From assembly GCA_964412555.1 (NCBI GenBank), contig CAYPPG010000063.1, forward strand, positions 1-44,755: DNA of 44,755 bases, written 5' to 3'. The translations under genes were made by a program, and so were the position numbers. The notes under the pieces are model-generated. The model saw only the letters and a list, made by a program, of their open reading frames with translations. It did no database searches and was not told where the DNA came from. Shown here one piece after another: positions 1 through 8,650 of the stretch (position 1 is the stretch's first letter; each line of letters opens with the position of its first letter). Source of the DNA: CAYPPG01 sp964412555 (GTDB lineage: Bacteria; Hinthialibacterota; Hinthialibacteria; Hinthialibacterales; Hinthialibacteraceae).

Positions 1-1458
1 AGTGGGATCATTCGTACGGCCTAAAAATTTCATCCCCCCAAATCCTTCCCGCACATACACATGCCAATCCCGCACATTCGCCAACCCGGCATTCCACGTC
101 AAAGTCAAGTTGCGGTTGTCCACCGCATCATAATCGATACTCCCCACCGGTAATTCTTCACTTTCTTCATCCGGGTCGTCGTAAATCTTTATAAATGGTG
201 TTGGAGTGTTTGTCGGTGTGGGCGTGATGGTGGGTGTTAAGGTGGGGGTTGGTGTTGTTGTTGGAGTCAAAATGGGCGAAGGGAAAGGTGTTGTATCTGA
301 GTCATCGTCAAGTTCTAGCAAGTATACATCATATGTGTCATTAGTATCCTCAGGCACTATATTTGCATGAGTCACGAATACAATCTGTTTGCCATCCGAT
401 GTAATAATAGGGCTACTAAATCCTTTTTCTGCAACCAGTACCCTTTTAATTTCCTTTGCCATCTGATCATAACGATATATCTCGCCCTGATTATCCCAGC
501 ATTCGAATATAATATATCGACCATTTCCGCTAATATTAGCTCCAATATAATCATAGATCCCGGGAACACATATAATTTTCTTTACTATCTGATCATAAAT
601 ATATACATTTGATCCACTTTGTGCTTTCTCATCACCCAACAAATTATCAGCGGAAGATATAAACAATATATATCTCCCATCATCACTTATCTTGGGAGAC
701 TTGCAATCCGAATTCGCCGGTTCACCTTCTGAAGAAACCGAAACCATAGTTGTTGTTTTGAGTTCCCGATCTCTAACATATATACACTCTCGTTTCAATA
801 TCCTAGAATAAGCTTGAAACGCCACATATCGGCCATTTGCATTTATCGAACATATTTCCGAAGAACCGATATCTTGTCCTTCCGATTCGAGTGAGACAAT
901 CTCTGTTTTTTTTTCTTTCAAGTCATGTAGGAACGTACCTTCAGCAATATAGGCAATATATTGTCCATTCGCACTGACATCCGGTGACCACCCCCATTTC
1001 AACCAATCGGTATGATAATCCGTAACAGGTATAATTTCTTGTGTTTGACGATTGAAAGCAAATACTTTGTTTACTAGTCCTCCGCCAGGTGCATATGTAA
1101 AAGCGATGAGATTGCCATCTGCACTCATTGAAGGATTAAAAAATCCGCTTTCAATTTCTCTCCCGAGATTAATAAATTCTCCTTCAATTCCGCTGGATAT
1201 ACAACTAGTAGTTTGATGCAGCCGGTCACGAAGAAAAACATCATACGCTCCGGAATTATATCCACTGGCTATACCTCTTGAAAGAGAAATAAAAACGATA
1301 TATCTTCCATCATTGCTTATATCCAAACCAGGATAACACACACCTGACGGATTTCCGTCCTCTCTCACTGATATCAATTCCAACTGATTGGCATAACCAC
1401 CGACGGTGAATAAGTAGATGAAACAAAACGAGATAAGAATTTTATATAAAGGAATCAT
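1..1458 (-). CDS. exported TolB-like beta-propeller protein with Thr/Pro-rich linker (partial, C-terminus beyond left edge)
   Basis: Reading the minus strand from an ATG at 1458 gives one uninterrupted frame to base 1, so the gene continues outside the window. The start has a GAGAGG Shine-Dalgarno about 7 nt upstream and encodes a signal peptide (MIPLYKILISFCFIYLFTVG). About 370 residues follow with repeated blades of the type D-I-S-N-D-G-R-Y-I-V-F, S-A-D-G-N-L-I-A-F, S-A-N-G-Q-Y-I-A-Y, N-A-N-G-R-Y-V-A-F and S-D-D-G-R-Y-I-L-F, as in TolB/WD40-like (PD40) propellers. Around 180-290 comes a Thr/Pro-rich linker. After it the chain resumes with a fibronectin-III-like segment (N-L-T-L-T-W-N-A-G) still running at the edge. 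The propeller and linker are seen directly. The role is unknown; a surface or periplasmic binding scaffold is an inference. Confidence 0.8.
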   Translation of the reverse strand, partial: MIPLYKILISFCFIYLFTVGGYANQLELISVREDGNPSGVCYPGLDISNDGRYIVFISLSRGIASGYNSGAYDVFLRDRLHQTTSCISSGIEGEFINLGREIESGFFNPSMSADGNLIAFTYAPGGGLVNKVFAFNRQTQEIIPVTDYHTDWLKWGWSPDVSANGQYIAYIAEGTFLHDLKEKKTEIVSLESEGQDIGSSEICSINANGRYVAFQAYSRILKRECIYVRDRELKTTTMVSVSSEGEPANSDCKSPKISDDGRYILFISSADNLLGDEKAQSGSNVYIYDQIVKKIICVPGIYDYIGANISGNGRYIIFECWDNQGEIYRYDQMAKEIKRVLVAEKGFSSPIITSDGKQIVFVTHANIVPEDTNDTYDVYLLELDDDSDTTPFPSPILTPTTTPTPTLTPTITPTPTNTPTPFIKIYDDPDEESEELPVGSIDYDAVDNRNLTLTWNAGLANVRDWHVYVREGFGGMKFLGRTNDPT

Positions 1459-1503
1459 CACATTGCCTCTCTTTTTTAGAAATTGCAATAGAAGATACGG
1501 AAA

Positions 1504-1530
1504 GGTGGGTTTCGCACGGCTCATCCCACC
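1504..1530. repeat. intergenic imperfect palindrome (GGTGGG...CCCACC)
   Basis: GGTGGG (1504-1509) pairs with CCCACC (1525-1530) across a 15-nt loop, between the stop of the gene at 1544 and the start at 1458. It belongs to the class of dispersed palindromes seen in many gaps of this window and may also serve as a weak transcript end for the minus-strand gene. Confidence 0.5.
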
Positions 1531-1543
1531 CTACCCGGCTATC

Positions 1544-2578
1544 CTAATTATTATACAACTCCCAATTTTCCATTCCGGCCGACGGAAGATTACTCTCAAA
1601 CACGAAAATCCGATTTTGATCCGTTGCGATGTACAACCGTTCATCATCCGGTGAAAATGTCGCAGCGGTCATGATCTCCTCACCGGTGTCATACCACTGC
1701 CAAACATGATCCCACAGTGCATCCACTAAGGCTGGTTTCCCTTCCCGCTCCGTGACGAAAAAGCGGCTGTCCGATGTAAATGCTACGTCCTTGTCCGCCT
1801 GCCAGTATCGAAATGTTTCGGTATGAATTAATTTTGCCGTTGGATAGACAAATGACTGTGTTGTTACACCCACCGATGGCCATCCCTCCGGTGGACCGGA
1901 TAAACCACGAATGAGCAAGAATAGACTATCGGGTGAAAATTGTACTTCAATTGTTGTCGTAGAATAATCATATATATTATGGTGCTCAATTTCAGGATTT
2001 TCCAGGAAAACCATATTACTATTCATAATGCTCCACATAAATGGAACATCCCACCCATGTCCCTGACGACCATCTCCAATTACATAACGTATGGTTCCAC
2101 CAATTTTTTGTTGATTTGGGGATATCGCAGCCCTTCCAATAGAATTTGTTATATAAATTGGTGCAGTGTCCCACTCCAATTTTGCATCAAATACTTTAAT
2201 TTGATTTCCATTTATAAACACGGAAGTGGCATCATGAATAAGTTCGTCGGAGGGTAAATCACCTGCCCAACCTTGGTTTTGATGAATGATTTGTAAAGAT
2301 TGAATATTCATTACATTATTTTTATATGCTGCAGGAGTCATCTCATTTGCTCCAAAACCAATTAGTGCCACTAAATTCATGACAATGATTGAAATTGTAT
2401 TTGTATCAATTGGATTAAGAAAAAATATTCCTGAATAAACTCCTTGACGCGGCATAACTTCAAAAAGTGCACTATCGTTTATTTGAAAACTAGTTATTGG
2501 CTGTATAGAATCACCGATTGCTAATGGCGGTACTTGAAGAAAATATAAGACAATTAGAAGTAAACTATATTTTTTCAT
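1544..2578 (-). CDS. exported hypothetical protein with WD40/PD40-like propeller blades
   Basis: The frame is open back to 2620. I place the start at the ATG at 2578 because AAGGAG lies about 7 nt upstream of it and the protein then begins with a proper signal peptide (MKKYSLLLIVLYFLQ...). This gives 344 residues. Blade-like segments occur towards the C-terminus: V-Q-F-S-P-D-S-L-F-L-L-I, V-A-F-T-S-D-S-R-F-F-V and A-T-F-S-P-D-D-E-R-L-Y-I-A-T-D, which fit a WD40-type beta-propeller. I recognise no catalytic motif. The gene is read with its two neighbours, also exported beta-rich proteins, so the three probably share a cell-surface or periplasmic setting. Function unknown. Confidence 0.75.
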   Translation of the reverse strand: MKKYSLLLIVLYFLQVPPLAIGDSIQPITSFQINDSALFEVMPRQGVYSGIFFLNPIDTNTISIIVMNLVALIGFGANEMTPAAYKNNVMNIQSLQIIHQNQGWAGDLPSDELIHDATSVFINGNQIKVFDAKLEWDTAPIYITNSIGRAAISPNQQKIGGTIRYVIGDGRQGHGWDVPFMWSIMNSNMVFLENPEIEHHNIYDYSTTTIEVQFSPDSLFLLIRGLSGPPEGWPSVGVTTQSFVYPTAKLIHTETFRYWQADKDVAFTSDSRFFVTEREGKPALVDALWDHVWQWYDTGEEIMTAATFSPDDERLYIATDQNRIFVFESNLPSAGMENWELYNN

Positions 2579-2689
2579 TTTTTTACTCCTTGAGCAAAAG
2601 TACCCAAACAGAATCCACAATAATCCGGATTCTGTTTGGGGAAATCAGAAAAAAAGTAATGTTGAAACCCGAAATATATTCAGTTTCAA

Positions 2690-4777
2690 TCAGTCAAGAA
2701 CAATCGTGAGGCTACATCTATATAGATGAGTTGCTCCATCAGCGAGTTGAGAATAAAAAAGCTTGTTGACTTCGGTCGTGTGAGCATCGTATCCCTGTGA
2801 TCCAATCAGAGTCGGATAATTACAGTTATGATTGTTCATGACTTTCAACCCGTCATCCCAATTAACGAGATCTTCGGCAGTGTAAAGGTAAAACCCATCA
2901 CTTCCCTGAAGCATCAACACCATTTGATGACCTGGAAAATTGGCATCCAGATATTCGTTGTAGCTGAGTTTCGGATAGGCGCGCCAATTGTTCGGATCGA
3001 GTGCTTGATCTGTGCGGAAACCTGTAACCGCATCAGTAACCGCATTAATCAGTGCACTGAAGGTCCCTCCTCTTCCCGCTTGCGTATAGTTGCCTGCGTG
3101 ATCCCAAGTCGAATTCGCTTCCTCGAATTTTTTCCAGGGATTAGCGCTTGTCGAGTAGGAAGTACTGTTTACATCGCTCTTCAATGCCCGCGCAAGAGAA
3201 ACAGCGGCGACTGTTCTCGAAGCGCTGGTTATGTTTTTATTCCAGTTCCAGGTTGTATAAAGCAGATAATAGTAATTTCCCACCGCATAAAGTGAAGGCG
3301 AACCACAACCCCATGAAGGTTGACCTGAAGGACTGCCTGCCGGATCATAATACACCTGCTCTTCATTTAAATTATATGTGATAACCGCATCACCGCTTGT
3401 ATTAGACACTTTCGAAAACGCACGACCGAAGTTGTTCGTTCCGGCAACTGACCGCGCATATCCGATACTGGCCATGTAAGGGGTACCATAGTTTTCTCCC
3501 GCATCATTATGCTCATCCCCGCTGCCGTCGTCTTCGAATTGAAAGTGATCTTCGGCGTGATAAAAAGCGTGAATCACGGCTGTATCATCACTCAGATAAC
3601 TGGACGCAGCCGTTGTAATTCCGGCATAATGGTCATCGAAGTCCAGAGAAGAATCTCCACTGGGGGAAAGCACGGCGACAGCAGTTCCATTGCTGATTTC
3701 AATGGCGTTCGTGATTTGACTGACCGTCGCCGAATACAGGTTATCACCCTGCTTGTAAACAAAATCGACCACTCGCGAACTTGCTCCATATTCCCATTCC
3801 GGGGACGAAGCGTCGTGTGATCCTCCATGCGGTTCCATATTATCATTCAAACGTGTTGAAAAATAACAGACAAACCGTGAAGGATATCCACCTCCTGCAG
3901 GTGTCAGGAAAGACGCAATCGGTGCGTCGGGTTGCTGGATATGCCCGTATGTGCCTGTCAAACCTCCCTCAATTATCCGTTCTTCCGTTTCGGTGGATGT
4001 CGAAATAGTCGTGCTGGGTATAACCTGCCTTAAGAAAGGACGGTCACTGAGTTTCCCCGAAAGTATGGAGGACATATCCACCCTCTCACTCGGGCCTATG
4101 ACGACATGAAACGGACTACTGACGATTTCAGCAGTAATCCATTGAGCGGATATCTCCTGTGGTTCGAGTCTCTCTATACCGTTTAGGTTGAGATACTTTG
4201 GTGTTACTCGCAACACGAGCGAAATACGCACTTCTTGATTGGCCCACGGACTCAAATTGGAGAGAAATGAAAGGAACTTGCGTTCGGAATCATCAAGATT
4301 CACTTGTTCACCGTAAAATGTTCTTTCGACTACCCACTCTTGAGTTTGTCTCGAGCGTGCTTCAACCTGAAGGGCAACCACGACACCGTTTTCCTTGCCG
4401 GCAAGAATTTCGGCCATCCCTTGAAATTGGATATAGCGGTTTTCCGGCAAGGTAGTAGTGTATCGCCCCAAGACTCCATATATGCCCGGTTGCAGATCGG
4501 CTCTAGCTCTCACATATAATGGATTCCCATAAAAAGTTCCCATTTTCGGATTCCCACTCGGAATTTCATCGTCTTGCAGCCGTACGACGTTTAAATTTTC
4601 TTCTGGTCCGTCAAGGACAATTTCATTTTCATTGAAATCGATCCATTCGAGGTTGTTTCGATTCATAACAAAATCGACAACATTTTCAATCAATTTAGCC
4701 TCAACAGAGGAAGCAATCCCAATCACTAAAGTCACTACAACAACGAATAATGCGATAGAATTGTGCTTTGCATTCAT
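2690..4777 (-). CDS. large exported protein, possible five-bladed propeller (GH43/GH32-like) region
   Basis: A 695-residue protein starts at an ATG with GGAG 7 nt upstream. A signal peptide occupies residues 1-27 (hydrophobic core A-L-F-V-V-V-V-T-L-V-I-G, A-X-A-type end S-V-E-A). The first third is beta-rich with no family I know. The C-terminal 400 residues have features of five-bladed-propeller carbohydrate enzymes: an acidic, Trp- and Tyr-rich pattern, Y-Y-Y-L-L-Y-T-T-W-N-W near the middle of that part, and G-F-Y-L-Y-T-A-E-D-L-V-N-W close to the end. These recall GH43/GH32 sequences, but I cannot place the three catalytic carboxylates, so enzymatic activity is only a suggestion. A 50-codon ORF with a strong ribosome binding site ends 34 nt upstream and could be its leader. 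A structure search would settle the fold. Confidence 0.6.
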   Translation of the reverse strand: MNAKHNSIALFVVVVTLVIGIASSVEAKLIENVVDFVMNRNNLEWIDFNENEIVLDGPEENLNVVRLQDDEIPSGNPKMGTFYGNPLYVRARADLQPGIYGVLGRYTTTLPENRYIQFQGMAEILAGKENGVVVALQVEARSRQTQEWVVERTFYGEQVNLDDSERKFLSFLSNLSPWANQEVRISLVLRVTPKYLNLNGIERLEPQEISAQWITAEIVSSPFHVVIGPSERVDMSSILSGKLSDRPFLRQVIPSTTISTSTETEERIIEGGLTGTYGHIQQPDAPIASFLTPAGGGYPSRFVCYFSTRLNDNMEPHGGSHDASSPEWEYGASSRVVDFVYKQGDNLYSATVSQITNAIEISNGTAVAVLSPSGDSSLDFDDHYAGITTAASSYLSDDTAVIHAFYHAEDHFQFEDDGSGDEHNDAGENYGTPYMASIGYARSVAGTNNFGRAFSKVSNTSGDAVITYNLNEEQVYYDPAGSPSGQPSWGCGSPSLYAVGNYYYLLYTTWNWNKNITSASRTVAAVSLARALKSDVNSTSYSTSANPWKKFEEANSTWDHAGNYTQAGRGGTFSALINAVTDAVTGFRTDQALDPNNWRAYPKLSYNEYLDANFPGHQMVLMLQGSDGFYLYTAEDLVNWDDGLKVMNNHNCNYPTLIGSQGYDAHTTEVNKLFYSQLADGATHLYRCSLTIVLD

Positions 4778-4810
4778 GATTTTTCTCCAAGTTACTGATT
4801 TTTTTGAGTT

Positions 4811-4963
4811 TCAATTGCTTTCAGCCCAAATCGCTTTGGCGAAACCACATAAAAAACCAGTTCCACTTGGAGGAGCACGTGAAAATACAGTCTCAACGCG
4901 CGCAACGATCGCTTGACAAGCATAGTAAAGCCATGCTTGAATAGCAGCTGGTGGGCTACCCAT
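4811..4963 (-). CDS. 50-codon ORF with near-consensus ribosome binding site (possible small protein or leader peptide)
   Basis: The ATG at 4963 has AAGGAGG seven bases upstream. It opens a 50-residue frame (MGSPPAAIQAWLYYACQAIV..., ending F-A-K-A-I-W-A-E-S-N) that stops 34 nt before the 2690-4777 gene on the same strand. The start codon lies in the loop of a perfect 7-bp hairpin (GGCTACC/GGTAGCC), so initiation could be structurally controlled. Two cysteines and an amphipathic-looking middle are visible. I recognise no family. The competing explanation is that the stretch is mainly a structured plus-strand RNA and the ORF is fortuitous. Confidence 0.35.
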   Translation of the reverse strand: MGSPPAAIQAWLYYACQAIVARVETVFSRAPPSGTGFLCGFAKAIWAESN

Positions 4964-5035
4964 CGGTAGCCTCCTTTCCGGGGGCGCATCGCATCGGGCC
5001 GTCAAACCTTGGCGATGTGCTCCCCTTGCATTTTT
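4917..5035 (+). ncRNA. candidate structured RNA: three consecutive hairpins followed by a T-rich tail
   Basis: Stem 1 is CAAGCAT (4917-4923) with ATGCTTG (4933-4939). Stem 2 is GGCTACC (4954-4960) with GGTAGCC (4965-4971), loop CATC. Stem 3 pairs 4980-4992 with 5012-5025: 13 pairs with one bulged C. Two of its pairs are G-U wobbles if the plus strand is transcribed but C-A mismatches if the minus strand is, which favours a plus-strand RNA. TTGCATTTTT follows at 5026-5035 like a terminator tail. No known RNA family was recognised and no convincing promoter was seen. Confidence 0.35.
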
Positions 5036-5086
5036 AATGGTGAACGACCTATTGATTCATCGAACAATCCTTTCCGGTAAATGGAC

Positions 5087-5130
5087 GCAATGCGGGTATC
5101 AAGGCCGGCAAGATGCCGGCGGTACATTGC
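5087..5130. repeat. intergenic dyad-symmetric element
   Basis: GCCGGC (5104-5109), AAGAT, GCCGGC (5115-5120) form a tight hairpin. Outside it GCAATG (5087-5092) pairs with CATTGC (5125-5130). It has the same build as the other dispersed palindromes of the window. Confidence 0.5.
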
Positions 5131-5635
5131 GCGCTCAACAGCACAAGACAGAATTCAATCCAACGGCAGGCTCCAATTCCCCCTCATTCCCGCACCGCCT
5201 GCAACACAATACGGGAATACCGTTCCTTCCCGAACATGAATGAACATTACAAACTTGACTGATATACTAAACATTTATTCTCTAAGAATGATACATTTAC
5301 TATAGAACAAGAGACAACTTCTTGTCAAGTGTTTTTTTCATTTTTTTTTATGTTCAATGATAGGAACTGTAATTTATGATTAGGCATGATATATATTGCA
5401 TTCGTTGTTGCATTTTGCGTCAATATCACAATATGCAGCAATAGTATTAATTTTGTCACATGAGAATAACGAGTGTTCTTAACCACTTCTTGTTTGTGGA
5501 AAATGTTATGTAATGGAACGATACCGTTGGAATGATAAGAGTTTCTATGAACAATACAACTTTTTACATCAAACACTTCGCAGTTGTGATACAGTATCAG
5601 TGTGTACAATCGACTGATTTTGTGGAGAAAAGGGA
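5131..5635. other. gene-poor AT-rich intergenic stretch
   Basis: No ORF with a credible start or ribosome binding site was found on either strand. The stretch separates the leftward gene group from the plus-strand gene at 5636 and should contain that gene's promoter. TACAAT just after 5600 could be a -10 box, but no well-spaced -35 is apparent. Confidence 0.4.
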
Positions 5636-6082
5636 ATGAGTATCAAAAAACTGATCCTACTGATTATTGTCGTTATTGTAGCGGTGGTTGGAATTCAAAC
5701 ATGGATCGACAAACCGTATTGTGTGGTCGAGCATTTGGATCAAAACACTCTAAAAGGACAGAAGAAGAACCCTTTGGTTTATGCTGTCTCGAAGGTATTC
5801 ACCTCCCGGACGGAATTGAAAGGGGATGATCCCTATGGAGTGTATATATTCATCCAGGATCCCGATGGAATCCGCAGCACACGGTTCAGTGTCGACGGGC
5901 AGCAGATTCCGCTTAATATCATGGAAGGGCAGTCGGAGTTCGAAAAGGAATTGGACGGACCGACGGCCTTTGGTGTACATAAGTTTTCCCTCTACGTCAA
6001 AGATATGAAAGGAAATGAGGCGACCGCGGAAGCGATTATAAAGGTGTCACCCATGGGAGGGGGAATTATGCCGATGGTTTGA
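5636..6082 (+). CDS. small membrane-anchored protein with Ig-like domain, hypothetical
   Basis: The 148-residue product begins with a signal-anchor segment (K-K-L-I-L-L-I-I-V-V-I-V-A-V-V-G, residues 4-19). It is followed by one compact beta domain of the kind that decorates exported proteins: V-Y-I-F-I-Q-D-P-D-G-I-R-S-T-R-F-S-V-D-G, later H-K-F-S-L-Y-V-K-D and G-N-E-A-T-A, resembling an Ig/cadherin-like fold. I chose the ATG at 5636 because AGGGA precedes it and the hydrophobic segment starts at once. It is the only rightward gene in the left 31 kb besides edge candidates, and converges on the ABC-transporter permease with an 11-bp gap. Function unknown. Confidence 0.7.
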   Translation: MSIKKLILLIIVVIVAVVGIQTWIDKPYCVVEHLDQNTLKGQKKNPLVYAVSKVFTSRTELKGDDPYGVYIFIQDPDGIRSTRFSVDGQQIPLNIMEGQSEFEKELDGPTAFGVHKFSLYVKDMKGNEATAEAIIKVSPMGGGIMPMV

Positions 6083-6093
6083 GAACGATCAAA

Positions 6094-7122
6094 TCATCCT
6101 TGGCTGAGTTTTCGGCGCCGGAGTTGATCGACATAGACAGCGGCAATGATAATCAAACCGATGAGGATTCGTTGGACGAAGGGGGTCACACCGACAACAA
6201 CGCAGCCGTTGCGCAGGAAGCGGATAATCAACGCCCCGACGACCGAACCGAGTATCGAACCTTCACCCCCCATCAAACTGCCGCCTCCGACAACCACGGC
6301 AGCGATAACGTCCAGTTCCATCCCCACAGCTTCGGAAGGCTGGCCTGTGTTCAAGCGGGAGGCGTGAAGGATGCCCGCCAGCCCGGCGGTCAACCCGCCG
6401 ATCATATAAACGAACAGTTTCACGCGGGTGACATTGACGCCGCAAAGACGGGCGGTTTGTTCGTTGGAACCGAGCGCGAACACCTGCATGCCGAAAACGG
6501 TGTATCGAAGCAGAAAACCGGCAATGAGCGCAACAGGAATGAGTACCACCAAGGAATAGGGGACATACATAACCGTCTCGCCTATCGGGATCGTCCACAT
6601 GGCATTACCGATTTGTCCGAAGGCGCGCGGCAGGCCGGTGATGGGGAGACCTTGAGCGGATTGGAGCGCGGTGCCTCGGAGAATTTCAAGCATACCGAGC
6701 GTGACGATGAAAGGCGGTAGTTTTCCATACGTGATGACAACGCCGTTGATCAACCCACAAAGAATGCCGGTTACAATGCCGACGAAAATCCCGAATGTGA
6801 TGGCGAGAAAGATTTGAAACGGGGTTTCGAGTGGTAGGCTGACGATGGCCATAGTGGCGTAGACACCGGCAAGAGCGACCAAAGAACCAACCGAAAGATC
6901 GATGCCGGCACTGATGATGATGAAAGTCATGCCGATGGCCGCAATGGCGATGACGACGGTTTGGCCGACAACGTTTCCTAAATTTAGCGGACTCAAGAAC
7001 TGTGAGGGATTGATCGAACCGAAAATCCCCAAAACGACGATCAAGGCGATGAGAGGACCGATCTTCCCCGATAGCCATAATATGTTTTTTGAAATTTGAC
7101 TGAAACCGCTTTGCTGTGACAA
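6094..7122 (-). CDS. ribose-type ABC transporter permease (RbsC family)
   Basis: This is the integral membrane subunit of a CUT2-type sugar importer. The 342-residue length, about ten hydrophobic segments and the family motif S-A-G-I-D-L-S-V-G-S (residues 71-80) fit the BPD_transp_2/RbsC family. The distal conserved block G-G-L-T-A-G-L-A-G-I-L-H-A-S-R is also present. The start is a TTG at 7122, preceded by GAGGT at a usable distance; the ATPase gene ends 9 nt upstream, so the two are translationally close. It would form a homodimer in the inner membrane, powered by the downstream-named ATPase partner and fed by the lipoprotein at 8651. Substrate cannot be read from sequence; ribose, galactose, xylose or another monosaccharide are all possible. 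Confidence 0.92.
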   Translation of the reverse strand: MSQQSGFSQISKNILWLSGKIGPLIALIVVLGIFGSINPSQFLSPLNLGNVVGQTVVIAIAAIGMTFIIISAGIDLSVGSLVALAGVYATMAIVSLPLETPFQIFLAITFGIFVGIVTGILCGLINGVVITYGKLPPFIVTLGMLEILRGTALQSAQGLPITGLPRAFGQIGNAMWTIPIGETVMYVPYSLVVLIPVALIAGFLLRYTVFGMQVFALGSNEQTARLCGVNVTRVKLFVYMIGGLTAGLAGILHASRLNTGQPSEAVGMELDVIAAVVVGGGSLMGGEGSILGSVVGALIIRFLRNGCVVVGVTPFVQRILIGLIIIAAVYVDQLRRRKLSQG

Positions 7123-7131
7123 TGGATTACC

Positions 7132-8646
7132 TCATGATCTTTCAAAGTTTATTTCCTCTGTGATACCGGTGGCTAAAGCCATGACATCATCCGCATCGAT
7201 TTCACCGGTCTTGTATTTCCGGCTCAATTTTCCTCTAGTCATGACGTAGAGAGAATCGCACATGCCGAAAAGTTCAGGCAAGTAGCTGGATACCATCACG
7301 ATTGCTTTTCCCTCTTCGGCCAAAGCGGTGATGATTTTATAAATTTCCGCTTTCGATCCGACGTCGATTCCACGTGTCGGTTCGTCCAATAACAACACGC
7401 GGGCATCCGCTCCCAACAATCGGGCAAGAGCGACTTTTTGTTGATTGCCGCCGGAGAGTTGGTTGATCAATTGGTTCGATGAAGATGCCTTGATACCGAC
7501 TTGTTCAATCAAACGATCGGCGATTTCCCGTTGCCGGGGAAATGAGAGAATCCCGTAGCGGCTGATTTTTTCCGGAACGGAAAGTGTCATGTTATCCGCG
7601 ATGGATAGCCGTTGCGCCAAGCCTTCACCGGACCGGTCTTCGCTGAGTAGCCCCACTCCCTGCCGTGTCAAACTGCGAGGATTCGGCGGGAGAACCATTA
7701 CACCTTGGACAGTCAATGCTTCCACTTCCGCTGGATCGAGGCCGAACAACGCGCGCAGCATTTCTGTGCGGCCGGCTCCGACAAGTCCGGCGACACCAAC
7801 GATCTCTCCCGTGCGGACTTCCATAGAGGCTTGTTGTGTGCCATTGGGACTACTGAGGTCTTCGACCGTTAACACGACTTCACCGGGTTTGTACTCATGG
7901 TCGGGATAGAGGTCTTCGATTTTGCGTCCGACCATCTGTTGAATGATCAAGTCGGGTGTAACATCCGACATAGGCGCGTGACTGACGAGTTCTCCATCCC
8001 GCAAGACGGAAATCACGTCACCCACTTCACCGAATTCTTCCAGATAATGGGAAATATAAATGATGCCCACCCCTTCCTTCTGGAGGGTGCGAATGACCTC
8101 GAATAATTTCTTGGTTTCTTTATCCGAAAGAGCGGCGGTCGGTTCATCCATGACGATGAGTTTCGAATCGACGCTCAAGGCGCGGGCGATTTCGACGAGC
8201 TGGCGTTGAGCGACTCCCAATTGATTGACGGGGATATCCGGATCGACCTCGGCGTCGAGACGATTGAATATTTCGCGCGTGGCTGCGCGCTGTTTTTGAA
8301 AATGGATAACGCCTTTTGCCGCGAGTTCATGCCCCAAGAAGATGTTGGCATGAACGGGGAGGTGCAAAGCCAGATTGAATTCCTGGTAAATCATTGCAAT
8401 TCCGCTCTGTAGCGCTTCTTTTGGGTGGGATGCTTGGAACGGTTCACCGAGAAAGTGAATTTCACCCTCATCGGCTTGATAAACACCGGTGAGTACTTTC
8501 ATCAGTGTGCTTTTGCCGGCGCCGTTTTCACCGGCCAGGATGTGAACCTGGCCGGGAAGCACTTCAAGATTCACTCCCTGCAAAGCCTTGGTTGCGCCGA
8601 AGGCTTTGTGGATATTTTCCATCGATAATAATAATGCTTCGGACAA
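7132..8646 (-). CDS. ribose-type ABC transporter ATP-binding protein (RbsA family, two ATPase domains)
   Basis: A 504-residue duplicated ATPase typical of CUT2 sugar importers. The first domain has Walker A G-E-N-G-A-G-K-S-T (39-47), a degenerate signature L-G-V-A-Q-R-Q (143-149) and Walker B V-M-D-E-P-T (165-170). The second has the usual degenerate Walker A G-L-V-G-A-G-R-T-E (287-295), a good signature L-S-G-G-N-Q-Q-K (397-404) and L-L-L-D-E-P-T-R-G-I-D (418-428). This asymmetry is normal for RbsA/MglA. The start is TTG at 8646, chosen because AGGAGG lies 9 nt upstream. Only 4 nt separate it from the binding-protein gene, so the three transporter genes are one operon. Confidence 0.93.
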   Translation of the reverse strand: MSEALLLSMENIHKAFGATKALQGVNLEVLPGQVHILAGENGAGKSTLMKVLTGVYQADEGEIHFLGEPFQASHPKEALQSGIAMIYQEFNLALHLPVHANIFLGHELAAKGVIHFQKQRAATREIFNRLDAEVDPDIPVNQLGVAQRQLVEIARALSVDSKLIVMDEPTAALSDKETKKLFEVIRTLQKEGVGIIYISHYLEEFGEVGDVISVLRDGELVSHAPMSDVTPDLIIQQMVGRKIEDLYPDHEYKPGEVVLTVEDLSSPNGTQQASMEVRTGEIVGVAGLVGAGRTEMLRALFGLDPAEVEALTVQGVMVLPPNPRSLTRQGVGLLSEDRSGEGLAQRLSIADNMTLSVPEKISRYGILSFPRQREIADRLIEQVGIKASSSNQLINQLSGGNQQKVALARLLGADARVLLLDEPTRGIDVGSKAEIYKIITALAEEGKAIVMVSSYLPELFGMCDSLYVMTRGKLSRKYKTGEIDADDVMALATGITEEINFERS

Positions 8647-8650
8647 TGGG

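Noticed and set aside
4950..4975. Resemblance of GGCTACCGATGG (minus strand) to the end of c-di-GMP-I riboswitches
   Set aside because: The other conserved parts of that riboswitch, such as the GNRA-receptor stem and the GCAAAGC segment, are absent, and the strand favoured by wobble pairs is the opposite one.
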